Source of the DNA: Pseudomonas putida
GTDB taxonomy: Bacteria > Pseudomonadota > Gammaproteobacteria > Pseudomonadales > Pseudomonadaceae
Direction: 5' to 3'
Length of the DNA stretch: 64,000 nt
Assembly: GCF_016406145.1 (NCBI RefSeq)
Contig: NZ_CP066306.1
Span: 3,286,001-3,350,000, forward strand
The number at the start of each line of letters is the position of its first letter. Positions within the stretch are counted from its first letter, which is position 1. Below, piece by piece: positions 54,768 to 63,993 of the stretch. Position numbers and translations under genes: made by a program. Under the pieces are notes generated by a model, which saw nothing but the letters and a program-made list of their open reading frames with translations, made no database searches and was not told where the DNA came from.

Positions 54768-56309
54768 TCATAGGTTCTGGCCACTATCGAGGCGGGCCAA
54801 CAAGGCTTCGCCTCGCGCCCACACGCCTTCGCGCCTGGCTACCGGCATGCCGTCAAGGCTGCGATAGACCAACGCCAGGCGGGGGTTGCCAGCCAATAGG
54901 TCACGATGGCGGATGATGAAATGCCAGTACAGCGCGTTGAACGGGCAGGCATCCTCCTCTACCGCATGCTCGACCTTGTAGCTGCAAGCCTTGCAGTGGT
55001 CGGACATGCGCTGGATGTAGCGGCCACTGGCGCAATACGGTTTGGACCCCAGGTAGCCGCCGTCAGCGTGCATCACCATGCCGAGCGTGTTGGGCAACTC
55101 CACCCAGTCGAAGGCATCCATGTACACGGCCAGGTACCACTCGCAAATCGCGCTGGGCACAATACCGGCGAGCAATGCGAAGTTGCCCGTGACCATCAGC
55201 CGCTGGATGTGATGCGCATAACCCAACTGCAGGGTCTGGCCGATGGCCTGCTCCATGCAGCGCATGCGGGTATGCCCGGTCCAGTAGAATTCCGGCAACG
55301 CACGGTCGTTGCCCAGGTAGTTGAGCCCGGCATACTCAGGCATGCGTAGCCAATAGATGCCGCGCACATACTCGCGCCAGCCGATCAGCTGGCGGATGAA
55401 ACCTTCAGCCGCGTTGAGCGGTATCCGCGCCTCACGCCAGGCATTGTCCACGTCTTCGCACAACCGCCGCACATCCAGCAGCCCGATGTTCAGGGCCGCA
55501 CTGATACGGGCATGGAACAGGAACGGCTCGCCTTCGGCCATGGCGTCCTGAAAGTCGCCGAACGCGGCCAGGCCAAACTCGAGGAAATGTTGCCAGAGCT
55601 GTTGGGCCTGTTCATGGGTCACGGGATAATCGAACCCTTCTACCGCCCCGTAATGGTCACTGAAGCATTCGCCGACCAGCGCCACGACCGCCGTGGTGAT
55701 TTCGTCCTGGGCAAAGCGCGCCGGGAACGGTCCGCGCAGCCTCCGTGGCAAGGGTTTGCGGTTGTCAGCGTCCAGGTTCCAGGACCCACCCACCGGGCTG
55801 CCATCAGGCTCCAGCAGAAGGCCGCAACGCTTGCGCATGCCGCGGTAAAAGTGCTCCATACGCAATTGACGACGGTCTTTTGCCCAGCGTGCGAAAGCAT
55901 CGCGCGAGCAAAGAAACCGTGTATCGCGATGCCATACCAGTGGTAAGCCGGCGTCATTCAAAGCCTGCTCCAGGCGCCACTCACCACACTCGGTCAGGTG
56001 AATGTGCGTCGCACCCAGCGCCTGCTGCCACCGCTGCAGTTCACCAGCAATGCTGCCGCTGTTGCCGGGTGCGTTCAGCTCCACATACTCCACCTGCCAG
56101 CCGCGTTCACGCAGCGCCTGGGCAAAATGGCGCATGGCGCTGAAAATCAGCACGATTTTTTGCGGATGGTGCGGCACGTAGCGCGCCTCGCCCTGCACTT
56201 CCGCCATCAGGATCACGTCGTGTGCAGGGTCCAGCGCGGCGAGACTTGCCAGGTCGAACGACAGCTGATCCCCCAGCACCAGGCCCAGACGCAATGCTCG
56301 GTCTACCAC
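54768..56309 (-). CDS. Fe-S photolyase/cryptochrome (FeS-BCP, (6-4) photolyase type)
   Basis: 513 residues from GTG 56309, which overlaps the end of the DUF6482 gene; longer in-frame starts would lie wholly inside that gene. Residues 1-130 form the antenna Rossmann-like domain (LRLGLVLGDQLS.., IVLIFSAMRHFAQALRERGW). The helical FAD domain follows (WREYVRGIYWLRMPEY, GYAHHIQRLMVTGNFALLAG, IVPSAICEWYLAVYMDAFDWVELPNTLGM in pieces). Four cysteines (YCASGRYIQRMSDHCKAC..DACPFN) match the [4Fe-4S] ligands of PhrB/CryB enzymes. It repairs (6-4) photoproducts or acts as a photoreceptor. In P. putida such a gene (cryB) is reported to be light-induced; the operator upstream agrees. Confidence 0.9.
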   Translation of the reverse strand: MVDRALRLGLVLGDQLSFDLASLAALDPAHDVILMAEVQGEARYVPHHPQKIVLIFSAMRHFAQALRERGWQVEYVELNAPGNSGSIAGELQRWQQALGATHIHLTECGEWRLEQALNDAGLPLVWHRDTRFLCSRDAFARWAKDRRQLRMEHFYRGMRKRCGLLLEPDGSPVGGSWNLDADNRKPLPRRLRGPFPARFAQDEITTAVVALVGECFSDHYGAVEGFDYPVTHEQAQQLWQHFLEFGLAAFGDFQDAMAEGEPFLFHARISAALNIGLLDVRRLCEDVDNAWREARIPLNAAEGFIRQLIGWREYVRGIYWLRMPEYAGLNYLGNDRALPEFYWTGHTRMRCMEQAIGQTLQLGYAHHIQRLMVTGNFALLAGIVPSAICEWYLAVYMDAFDWVELPNTLGMVMHADGGYLGSKPYCASGRYIQRMSDHCKACSYKVEHAVEEDACPFNALYWHFIIRHRDLLAGNPRLALVYRSLDGMPVARREGVWARGEALLARLDSGQNL

Positions 56310-56608
56310 TGGCTGGCCAGCGTCACCGGCACGCGCAGGGGCTCGACAGGGCCATTGCGCTGCCCGCACATCTCGTCATGCACCACTTGTTGCACCAGCA
56401 TGCAGGGCACGGGCGGCAGATCGGCCAGCAGTTGTCGCAGCTCGGTGGTCGAGCGAAAGCGCACCGCCTGGCCGTTTGCATCGCTGAGCGTGAGCGGCCC
56501 GGCGTCAGTCAGCGCCCGCAGGATGTAAAAGCCGCCTTCCAGCGACAGCAGCTCAAGTTCTTGCACGTTACCGGCTGCGGCCAGCTCCGTCAGAGTGTGC
56601 AGATTCAT
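56303..56608 (-). CDS. DUF6482 family small protein
   Basis: 101 residues: MNLHTLTELAAAGNVQELELLSLEGGFYILRAL.., a small soluble domain ending RVPVTLASQW. The family assignment is from memory of similar Pseudomonas proteins and its function is unknown. GGAG lies eight bases before the ATG. The stop (TAG) overlaps the photolyase GTG, so the two are translated together, and this gene is the promoter-proximal member of the light-controlled unit. Confidence 0.7.
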   Translation of the reverse strand: MNLHTLTELAAAGNVQELELLSLEGGFYILRALTDAGPLTLSDANGQAVRFRSTTELRQLLADLPPVPCMLVQQVVHDEMCGQRNGPVEPLRVPVTLASQW

Positions 56609-56678
56609 GGCGTGTACTCCATAAGGCAGGTATCACCTGCGCAGGGCGTCATTTGTAAACGTCAGGCTCGCTAAATCC

Positions 56679-56702
56679 TATACAAGAATAGCTTCTTGTA
56701 CA
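56679..56702. promoter_or_regulatory. LitR/PplR light-responsive operator
   Basis: TATACA-N12-TGTACA on the plus strand and TGTACA-N12-TGTATA on the photolyase strand. This equals the PplR1-binding consensus reported for P. putida light-inducible genes as I recall it, T(G/A)TACA-N12-TGTA(C/T)A. The N12 itself is symmetric, giving TACAAGAA-TAGC-TTCTTGTA. It lies 71 nt before the DUF6482 start and 52 nt before the divergent DUF2946 gene. Confidence 0.8.
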
Positions 56703-56753
56703 GGTTTTAGGCTTTTATATATTTATCCCCCGGGCCTGAGCCGCTTTCAGCAG

Positions 56754-57257
56754 ATGAAACGATGCAGCCTCCACTCCAATGCCCTTTGTGTGCACACACC
56801 TCTTTTCAGATACGGCAAAACCGTTAGAATCGCGTCCTCGATCCCTGACCCGTCCCAGAGCAGCCCCTTGAACCTGGCCCGCCCCGAAAAAGCACTGGTT
56901 GCCTGGATGCTGTACTTCAGCATCCTGTTCGGCTCGTTGCTCTGCGCAATGGGGCATGGGCAGATGGCCGGGTTGCGCCTCAGCGGCCTGGACGACGCCG
57001 CTTGGTGCGCCGCCGACAGCAGCGGTGCATTCAAGGGTGACCAGGACATCACCGACCCGGTGCCCTCCACCGGCGCCGACTGTGTGATCACCAGCCTGTT
57101 CTGCGCCAGCCTGCTCGCTGCCTTCTTCGGCCTGCTGGCTCTGCTCGCTGGCGAGTCGCGCAAACCCTTGCCCAGGCAACCGGCGCCGCGCCTGCCCAAA
57201 CAACGCTGGCCGTTAGTCAACCCCCGCGCCTCACCCGCAACCCTTCCCGTGCTCTGA
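56754..57257 (+). CDS. DUF2946 family protein
   Basis: 167 residues from ATG 56754, but the real start may be TTG 56868 (LNLARPEKALVAW), because the family usually begins near that point and the first 38 residues look unstructured. Hydrophobic segment VAWMLYFSILFGSLLCAMGHGQMAG, a cysteine-containing middle (DDAAWCAADSS, STGADCVITSLFCASLLAAFFG) and a Pro-rich basic tail. DUF2946 proteins are short membrane or periplasmic proteins often next to TonB receptors, some linked to copper, and here one follows after 62 nt. Function unproven. Confidence 0.7.
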   Translation: MKRCSLHSNALCVHTPLFRYGKTVRIASSIPDPSQSSPLNLARPEKALVAWMLYFSILFGSLLCAMGHGQMAGLRLSGLDDAAWCAADSSGAFKGDQDITDPVPSTGADCVITSLFCASLLAAFFGLLALLAGESRKPLPRQPAPRLPKQRWPLVNPRASPATLPVL

Positions 57258-57319
57258 CATCGCCACGCCGCGGCATCGCCTGCGGCGGGCGTTAATCTAT
57301 TTCAGCCAGGAAGCCTTGC

Positions 57320-59473
57320 ATGTTCCGCATGACCACTTTGGCGCTGCTCATTGGCAGCGCAACCTGCGCGTGGGCGCAGGATCAGACCCTGACACTGCCT
57401 GCCAGCAACGTGACGGCCAGCGCCGACCAACCGAAACCGGCCACCGCCCTGAACCTTGATACCCCCAGCGAAAGCGGCTCGCGCCTGAACCTCAGCGCCC
57501 GTGAAAACCCTGCTTCGGTCAGTGTGGCCGACCGCCAGACCATGGAGCGTATCGGCGCGCGCAACTTCCAGGACGCCGCCAACGCCCTGCCAGGGGTGAA
57601 TGCGTCGGCGCCGCCCGGCTGGGGCGGTTATGTGGCGTACCGGGGCTTCAACGGTGCCCAGGTCAGCCAGCTGTTCAACGGCATCAACCTGCAGTACGGC
57701 GCAGCGGCACGCCCGGTCGGCGCCTGGATCTATGACCGCGTCGAACTGCTGGGTGGCCCGTCGTCGTTCCTCAACGGCAGTGGCGCCGTGGGTGGCAGCC
57801 TCAACGTGATCACCAAGCTGGCAAACCGAGATGAGGATACCTTCGAAGGCCGTGTCAGCTACGGCCGCTACGACACCTGGGAAACCGCGGTAGGCTTCAA
57901 CAAAGAGCTCAACAGTGGCGACGGCCCACGCCACTATGCGCGGCTCGACTACAGCCGCACCCACACCAATGGCTATATCGACCGGCAAGAGAACGGTGCC
58001 GGCAACCTGGCCTTCTCGCTGCTCAGTGACATCAACGACCAGCTGTCGCATACCCTTGCACTTGAATACCTGGAAGAAAAGGAAGACAGCCCCTACTGGG
58101 GTACGCCGGTGTTGCAACCGCTGACAGGGACCTTGCACATCGACAAGAGCAACCGCTTCAACAACTACAATGTCGAGGACGGCCGTTACGAGCAGCGCAC
58201 CCGCTGGCTGCGCTCGATCACCGACTATCGTTTCGACGACACCACCCAGTTGCGCAACACGTTCTACCACTACGACGGCCAGCGCGATTACCGCAACCTC
58301 GAGGTGTACCGCTACAACGCCGACAACAGCGCCATTGCCCGCTCCGGGGGCTACCGCCAACGTCACGACCAAGAGGTCAATGGCAACCGCCTCGAGCTGA
58401 CCCATCAAGGCCAACTGTTCGGCCTGGCCAGCGACTGGGCATTCGGTATTGACTACAACCGCAACCAGCAAACCAACTACCCACTGTCCAAAGGGGCCTT
58501 CGACATCGTCAACCCGAACGGTTTCGAGCCCGATCACTTCCTCGACATCCCCGGCATGGACGCCCCGCGCAGCAAAGGCCGAAGCACGACCACCGACACC
58601 TCCTCGGGTTTCGTCGAGAACCGCACGCGCCTGACCGACCAGTTGTCGCTGATCACCGCCTTGCGCTACGACCACATCGACTTCGACGTTGTCGACCATG
58701 TCGCACGCTCGAAACTCGACCGGCGCTGGGACGCGGTCACTGGTCGCCTGGGCCTGGTCTACGACCTGACCCCGAACGTCAGCCTCTATACCCAGTACAG
58801 CACCTCGGCCGAACCACCAGGAGGCACGCTGACCAGTGCGTCGATCAGCCAGGTTGGTGACTTCGACCTGAGCACTGGCCGCCAGGTAGAAGTTGGCAGC
58901 AAGTTCGACTTCCTCGACGGCCGCGGCTCGGCCACCGCAGCGGCCTATCGCATCGTGCGCAAGAACATCTCGGTGCCCTCTTCGACCGTGCCCAACACCA
59001 CCGAGCAGGCAGGCCAGCAGACCTCCACCGGTATCGAGCTGGCGGCGTCGTTCAAGGTCACGCCCAAGCTGCTGGCGGCCGGTAACTTCAGCTGGGTGAA
59101 TGCCGAGTACGACGAGTTCAACGAGACCATTGGCGGTGTGGTGTATTCGCGCAAGGGCAAGAACCCGGTGAACATCCCCGACCGGGTGGCCAACCTCTGG
59201 CTGACCTACGACCTGGCGCCGGGCTGGCAAGTGGGTGCCGATGCCCGCTACGTGGCCGCGGTGTACGCCAATACCGCCAACACCGCCTGGGTGCCGTCCT
59301 ACACCCTATACGGGCTGTCCATGACCCACGACCTGGACAAGCATGTGCAGCTCAGCGCACGGTTGCGCAACCTCACCGACGAGGTTTACGCCCGCTTCAT
59401 CCACCAGAGCAATACCCAGTACTACCTGGGTGAGCCGCGCAGCCTGGAGGTCGCTGTGCAGTGGCGTTACTGA
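57320..59473 (+). CDS. TonB-dependent (siderophore-type) outer-membrane receptor
   Basis: 717 residues. Signal peptide MTTLALLIGSATCAWAQD. The plug domain has NPASVSVADRQTMERIGARNFQDAANALPGVNASA in pieces and GGYVAYRGFNGAQVSQLFNGI, then RVELLGGPSSFLNGSGAVGGSLNVITK. The barrel ends in QYYLGEPRSLEVAVQWRY, with LTDEVYARF as the usual penultimate strand motif. It brings in an iron chelate or other metal complex using TonB energy. No Fur box or sigma/anti-sigma pair is seen next to it, and the ligand is unknown. AGGAAGCCTTGC precedes the ATG. Confidence 0.9.
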   Translation: MFRMTTLALLIGSATCAWAQDQTLTLPASNVTASADQPKPATALNLDTPSESGSRLNLSARENPASVSVADRQTMERIGARNFQDAANALPGVNASAPPGWGGYVAYRGFNGAQVSQLFNGINLQYGAAARPVGAWIYDRVELLGGPSSFLNGSGAVGGSLNVITKLANRDEDTFEGRVSYGRYDTWETAVGFNKELNSGDGPRHYARLDYSRTHTNGYIDRQENGAGNLAFSLLSDINDQLSHTLALEYLEEKEDSPYWGTPVLQPLTGTLHIDKSNRFNNYNVEDGRYEQRTRWLRSITDYRFDDTTQLRNTFYHYDGQRDYRNLEVYRYNADNSAIARSGGYRQRHDQEVNGNRLELTHQGQLFGLASDWAFGIDYNRNQQTNYPLSKGAFDIVNPNGFEPDHFLDIPGMDAPRSKGRSTTTDTSSGFVENRTRLTDQLSLITALRYDHIDFDVVDHVARSKLDRRWDAVTGRLGLVYDLTPNVSLYTQYSTSAEPPGGTLTSASISQVGDFDLSTGRQVEVGSKFDFLDGRGSATAAAYRIVRKNISVPSSTVPNTTEQAGQQTSTGIELAASFKVTPKLLAAGNFSWVNAEYDEFNETIGGVVYSRKGKNPVNIPDRVANLWLTYDLAPGWQVGADARYVAAVYANTANTAWVPSYTLYGLSMTHDLDKHVQLSARLRNLTDEVYARFIHQSNTQYYLGEPRSLEVAVQWRY

Positions 59474-59592
59474 CGGGGCTGGCGGCGTAAGCGGCGCCAG
59501 AGCCGGCAGGTAAAGGTGCGCAAAGAGACGGTGGTCGACAGGCGCCATAACCAGCAGAATATGGCGTCTTCCGCCCCCTGAAGGAATTGCTC

Positions 59593-60084
59593 ATGCTGTA
59601 CGTAGTCATGCTCGGTGGCCGCCACCCACGGGCCAGTATCGAGGTGCACGACGTGCTGTTCGCGCAGGCGGACTCACTGCAGCAGGCGTACCCGCAACTG
59701 CGCGAGGGCTGGTTCGGCAGCCGTGCAGGCCTGCACATCGACTCGTGGCTGGAGGTCGACGGTATCGATCGCTACCGTGTCGAGTTCAGCCAACTGGCGC
59801 CAGGCCCGGATGACCCGCGGCTGTTTTTCATCAACCTGGGCGGCTACGAGCCGCAGGTGTTTGGTGAGGCGCACCGCTACCTGCTGGTAGTGGCCAGGGA
59901 CAAGGCCCAGGCCAAGCAACTGGGCAAGCAACGCATGCAGGCAGGCTGGCTCAAGCCGCATACCGACGCAGTGCTTGAGGTCGACGATTGCCTGCCAGTC
60001 GACCTGGTGGGCGGGCGTTATGTGCACTTGATCGAAGGTGCCCATGGCGGGCTGCGTCAATACAGCGACTATATCCTGCTCTGA
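59593..60084 (+). CDS. DUF1543 domain protein
   Basis: 163 residues from ATG 59593 (AAGGA, 8 nt). Short, soluble, two similar halves: LYVVMLGGRHPRASIEVHDVLFAQ and RLFFINLGGYEPQVFGEAHRYLLVVARDKAQAK. The repeated LGG-H/Y-hydrophobic pattern is the hallmark of DUF1543. Function unknown. It follows the TonB receptor after ~120 nt on the same strand. Confidence 0.82.
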   Translation: MLYVVMLGGRHPRASIEVHDVLFAQADSLQQAYPQLREGWFGSRAGLHIDSWLEVDGIDRYRVEFSQLAPGPDDPRLFFINLGGYEPQVFGEAHRYLLVVARDKAQAKQLGKQRMQAGWLKPHTDAVLEVDDCLPVDLVGGRYVHLIEGAHGGLRQYSDYILL

Positions 60085-60129
60085 GGCCCCGACTGCCTGT
60101 CATTGGCCCTGGGGCAACGATCTGGACCC

Positions 60130-60546
60130 TCAGCGCACCTTCGCCTGGCCCGGCGCCGGCATCACCTGCACCTGACCATGTTCCACCCCACGTTCGACCA
60201 TCAATTGGCGAGACAGCTCGCCAATGCGGCCGCTTTCGCCCTGCAGCACCGAGACCTCCAGGCAGTGGCCGGCGTCCAGGTGCACGTGCAGGGTGGACCG
60301 GGTCAGATCGTGGTGGGCATGCAGGGTCTGGTTGAGCCGCCTGGGCAGTTCGCGGGTGCTGTGGTCGTACAGGTAGCTGACCACGGCCACACAGGCGGCA
60401 TCGTCCGGCAATGCTTCAGACTCGCGCATGCCCGCACGCAACAGGTCGCGAATGGCCTCCGAACGGCCCTGGTAGCCTTGGCTCGCCACCCGCCGATCGA
60501 TGACGTCGAGCAGCTCTTCATCCAGCGTGATGGTGATTCGTTGCAT
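60130..60546 (-). CDS. nikR: Nickel-responsive repressor NikR
   Basis: 138 residues, close to the 133 of E. coli. Ribbon-helix-helix start MQRITITLDEELLDVIDRRVASQGYQGRSEAIRDLL, read in pieces, then the ACT-like nickel domain with ligands at the same numbers as in E. coli: His76, His87, His89 and Cys95 (STLHVHLDAGHC). With Ni2+ bound it represses nikABCDE. It is divergent from nikA, and the operator lies 13 nt from its own start, so self-control is likely. Confidence 0.95.
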   Translation of the reverse strand: MQRITITLDEELLDVIDRRVASQGYQGRSEAIRDLLRAGMRESEALPDDAACVAVVSYLYDHSTRELPRRLNQTLHAHHDLTRSTLHVHLDAGHCLEVSVLQGESGRIGELSRQLMVERGVEHGQVQVMPAPGQAKVR

Positions 60547-60559
60547 TTTGTAACTTCCG

Positions 60560-60587
60560 GTAAGATGATTTCACGTAGACATCATAC
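60560..60587. promoter_or_regulatory. NikR operator
   Basis: GTAAGA-N16-TCATAC, or GTATGA-N16-TCTTAC on the other strand. This is the known NikR palindrome GTATGA-N16-TCATAC with one base changed in one half. It lies between the divergent nikR and nikA starts. Confidence 0.88.
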
Positions 60588-60633
60588 CCACCGCGCTTTA
60601 GCCTACGGCCTCCGTGAAAGTGGGGAACGCAGT

Positions 60634-62208
60634 GTGAAGCAGCAGCCAGGTAAACGAAAGCCCGCCCTCTTGGGCCTCCTTTTTCTTGCTGCGTGCACTG
60701 TTGCGCCGGCCAGCAGCGCCGCCGAGCAAGGGCCAAGGCTGGTGTACTCATGGCCTGTGAATGCCGGGCCGCTCGACCCGCGTGGCTACTCCCCGAACCA
60801 GATGTACGCCCAGGCCATGGTCTATGAGCCCCTGGTGCGCTATACCGCCGCGGGTACGCTGGAGCCTTGGCTGGCTGAGGCCTGGCAGGTTTCCGATGAC
60901 GGCAAGACCTACACGTTCACGCTTCGTGACGGCGTGCGCTTCAGTGATGGCACACCCTTCGACGCGCCTGCGGCCAAAGCCAACCTCGACGCAGTGCTGG
61001 CCAACTCTCAGCGCCACCGCTGGATGGAGCTGGTGACCACCCTGGACCACGTTGAGGCACCTGAACGCCTGACCCTGCGCCTGGTTCTCAAGCACCCCTA
61101 CTACCCGACGCTGATGGAACTGGCCCAAGTTCGCCCCTTACGCTTTGCCTCGCCTCAGGCAAAACCCGGCCAACCCGCCGGGACCGGCCCGTGGATGCGC
61201 GCCGAATCGCGCCTGGGCGAATACGACCGCTTCGTGCGCAACCCTCATTACTGGGGGCCAAAGCCGGCCTACGGCGAGGTCATGGTCAAGGTCATCCCAG
61301 ACCCCAACAGCCGCGCGCTGGCCCTGCAGGCCGGCGAAGTCGAGCTGATCCAGGGCGCCGCCGGCGAGATCACTGCCAGCACGTTCGTGCGCCTGCGTGA
61401 CCAGGGCTTTGCCACCGCACTGTCGGCACCGCTGGCCACCCGCACCCTGGCGATGAACACCGGCCGTGGCGCTACCCGTGATCTGGCGGTACGCCAGGCG
61501 ATCAACGAGGCGGTGGACAAGCAAGCCATCATCGACAAGATCCTCTACGGCCTTGAGCCCCGTGCAGATACCCTGTTTGCCAGCAACATGCCCTACGCCG
61601 ATATCGGCCTCAAGCCCTACCCGTATGACCCTGTACTCGCCGCCAACTCCCTCGATGCTGCCGGGTGGGCGCTGGCGCCAGGCGCTTCAGTGCGCAGCAA
61701 AGGCGGCGAACCATTGGCCATCGAGTTGGTGTTCCTCGGCACCAGCGCCTTGCAGAAGAGCCTGGCCGAAGTGCTGCAGGGCGAGCTGGCGAAAATCGGC
61801 ATCCGCATCGACCTGCGTGCGGTTGAGGAAGGGGCGCTGGTGCGACGCCAGCGCGACGGCGACTTCGGCATGATCTTCGCCGACACTTGGGGTGCGCCCT
61901 ACGACCCGCATTCGTTCGTCAGCTCCATGCGCTACGCCGGCCATGCCGACTACATGGCCCAGCGTGGGTTGGCAATCAAGGACGAACTGGATAAGCGCAT
62001 AGGCCAGGTGCTGGCCAGCACGGATGAGCAACAGCGTGCCGAGCAGTACCGCTTCATCCTCACCACCCTGCACGAACAGGCCGTCTACCTGCCCATCTCG
62101 CATCTCACGGCCATCAGCGTGCGCCGAAACTCGGTGGCCAAGGTCCAGTTCGGCAGTACGTTGTTCGATGTGCCGTTCGAAACCATGACACCCAAACAGG
62201 AAGACTGA
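60634..62208 (+). CDS. nikA: Nickel ABC transporter periplasmic binding protein NikA
   Basis: 524 residues from GTG 60634 (GGGGAACGC upstream), exactly the length of E. coli NikA. The longer open frame to the left runs across nikR and is not used. Signal peptide [21 protein letters not shown]. The SBP family 5 body has [59 protein letters not shown] and [18 protein letters not shown], read in pieces. It captures chelated Ni2+ in the periplasm. The gene stops two bases before nikB. Confidence 0.93.
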   Translation: MKQQPGKRKPALLGLLFLAACTVAPASSAAEQGPRLVYSWPVNAGPLDPRGYSPNQMYAQAMVYEPLVRYTAAGTLEPWLAEAWQVSDDGKTYTFTLRDGVRFSDGTPFDAPAAKANLDAVLANSQRHRWMELVTTLDHVEAPERLTLRLVLKHPYYPTLMELAQVRPLRFASPQAKPGQPAGTGPWMRAESRLGEYDRFVRNPHYWGPKPAYGEVMVKVIPDPNSRALALQAGEVELIQGAAGEITASTFVRLRDQGFATALSAPLATRTLAMNTGRGATRDLAVRQAINEAVDKQAIIDKILYGLEPRADTLFASNMPYADIGLKPYPYDPVLAANSLDAAGWALAPGASVRSKGGEPLAIELVFLGTSALQKSLAEVLQGELAKIGIRIDLRAVEEGALVRRQRDGDFGMIFADTWGAPYDPHSFVSSMRYAGHADYMAQRGLAIKDELDKRIGQVLASTDEQQRAEQYRFILTTLHEQAVYLPISHLTAISVRRNSVAKVQFGSTLFDVPFETMTPKQED

Positions 62209-62209
62209 C

Positions 62210-63151
62210 ATGTTGCGCTACATCCTGTTGCGCCTGGCGCTGCTTGTACCGGTCATGCTTGGCGTTTCGTTGCTGGTGTTCGTGCTGCTGCACCTGGGCA
62301 GCACCGACCCGGCGCTGGACTACCTCAGGCTTTCGCATATCCCGCCGACCGACGCAGCCATCGCCGAGGTGCGCCATACCCTGGGGCTGGATCGCCCGCT
62401 GTATGCGCAATACCTGAGCTGGCTGTGGAACGCCGTGCATCTGGACTTCGGCATCTCCTATATCACCGGCCGCCCAGTGCTTGATGACCTGCTCTACTAC
62501 CTGCCCGCCACCCTGCAACTCGGCGGCCTGGCGTTGGCCTGCACGCTGCTGCTGTCGATCCCCCTGGGGCTGTTGGCGGCCCGCTGGCAAGGGCGCTGGC
62601 CCGACCACGCCGTGCGGGCAGTGACGTTCCTGGGGGTGTCCATGCCCAATTTCTGGCTGGCGTTTCTGCTGATCGCGCTGTTTTCCCTGTGGCTGGGCTG
62701 GCTGCCGCCGCTGGGGCGTGGGGGGGCCGGGCATCTGGTGATGCCGGTGCTGGCCATCGCCCTGATGTCGATGTCGATCAACGCCCGCCTGCTGCGTGCC
62801 AGCCTGCTGGAAGCCGGCGGGCAGCGCCACGTCATCTATGCCCGTGCCCGCGGCCTGCCCGAACGGCACGTCTGGCGCGACCATATCCTGCGCAATGCCT
62901 GGTTGCCGCTGGTGACCGCCACCGGCATGCACATCGGCGAACTGATCGGTGGCGCACTGGTGATCGAGACCATCTTCGCCTGGCCCGGCGTTGGCCGTTT
63001 TGCGGTGTCAGCAGTGCTGAACCGCGACTTCCCGGTGATGCAGTGCTTCACCTTGCTACTGACCGGCCTGCTGATGGTCTGCAACCTGATCGTCGATGTC
63101 TGCTACGCCTGGCTTGATCCTCGCAGCCGGCTGGAAGGGGTGAACGCATGA
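62210..63151 (+). CDS. nikB: Nickel ABC transporter permease NikB
   Basis: 313 residues, E. coli NikB 314. Six helices; [42 protein letters not shown] and the EAA loop [27 protein letters not shown] are typical of DppB-type permeases. It begins one base after the nikA stop region and its end overlaps nikC (ATGA). Confidence 0.93.
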   Translation: MLRYILLRLALLVPVMLGVSLLVFVLLHLGSTDPALDYLRLSHIPPTDAAIAEVRHTLGLDRPLYAQYLSWLWNAVHLDFGISYITGRPVLDDLLYYLPATLQLGGLALACTLLLSIPLGLLAARWQGRWPDHAVRAVTFLGVSMPNFWLAFLLIALFSLWLGWLPPLGRGGAGHLVMPVLAIALMSMSINARLLRASLLEAGGQRHVIYARARGLPERHVWRDHILRNAWLPLVTATGMHIGELIGGALVIETIFAWPGVGRFAVSAVLNRDFPVMQCFTLLLTGLLMVCNLIVDVCYAWLDPRSRLEGVNA

Positions 63152-63993
63152 GTGTGCAGTCTGCCCTGCGTCAACCATTGCTGCTGCGCCGCCCCAGCCT
63201 GATGATCGGCCTGGCCCTGGTCGGGCTGCTCGCATTGCTGGCGCTGTTCGGCCACTGGATCGCCCCGCATGACCCCGACCTGGTCGACCTCGGCCAGCGC
63301 CTGCAGGCGCCCGACGCCAGCCACTGGCTGGGCACCGACCACCTCGGGCGCGACCTGCTTTCGCGGCTGATCGTCGGCACGCGCCTGTCCTTGGGCAGCG
63401 TGATGCTGACCCTGGCGCTGGTGCTGGCGCTAGGGCTCGCGGTAGGCGGCGTGGCCGGGTTCGTCGGCGGGCGCACCGACCTGCTGCTGATGCGCCTGTG
63501 CGACATGTTCATGACCTTCCCCACGCTGGTCCTGGCATTCTTCTTCGTCACCTTGCTGGGCACCGGCCTTAGCAACGTGATCATCGCCATCGCCCTGTCC
63601 CACTGGGCCTGGTATGCGCGCATGGTGCGCGGCCTGGTGATTGCCCAGCGCGGCCGCGAATACGTGTTGGCTTCACGCCTGGCCGGTGCTTCACGCTGGG
63701 CGCGGCTGCGCCAGCATGTGCTGCCCAATATCGCCGGCCCATTGCTGGTGCTGGCGACCATGGATATCGGCCACATGATGCTGCACGTCTCCGGCCTGTC
63801 GTTCCTTGGCCTTGGGGTGGCGCCGCCCACCGCCGAATGGGGCGTGATGATCAACGACGCCAAGGAATTCATCTGGACGCACCCGCAACTGCTGCTGTTG
63901 CCAGGGCTGATGATCTTCTTCTCGGTGATGGCCTTCAACCTGCTGGGCGATGCGCTGCGCGACCGCCTCGACCCCACACAGGAGCGCCATTGA
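63148..63993 (+). CDS. nikC: Nickel ABC transporter permease NikC
   Basis: 281 residues, E. coli NikC 277. [44 protein letters not shown] is the DppC-type start (read in pieces), and [31 protein letters not shown] the EAA loop. It forms the channel with NikB. ATGA overlap with nikB and an immediate next start show tight coupling. Confidence 0.93.
   Translation: MSVQSALRQPLLLRRPSLMIGLALVGLLALLALFGHWIAPHDPDLVDLGQRLQAPDASHWLGTDHLGRDLLSRLIVGTRLSLGSVMLTLALVLALGLAVGGVAGFVGGRTDLLLMRLCDMFMTFPTLVLAFFFVTLLGTGLSNVIIAIALSHWAWYARMVRGLVIAQRGREYVLASRLAGASRWARLRQHVLPNIAGPLLVLATMDIGHMMLHVSGLSFLGLGVAPPTAEWGVMINDAKEFIWTHPQLLLLPGLMIFFSVMAFNLLGDALRDRLDPTQERH

Noticed and set aside
57302..59230. 642-residue open frame antisense to the TonB receptor
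   Set aside because: Low-complexity Val/Gly/Arg composition from the complementary strand of a GC-rich gene; no domain and no ribosome site.
60103..60633. Left extension of nikA
   Set aside because: Would run antisense through the whole of nikR and across the NikR operator, and would place a signal peptide mid-protein. GTG 60634 gives the family length.
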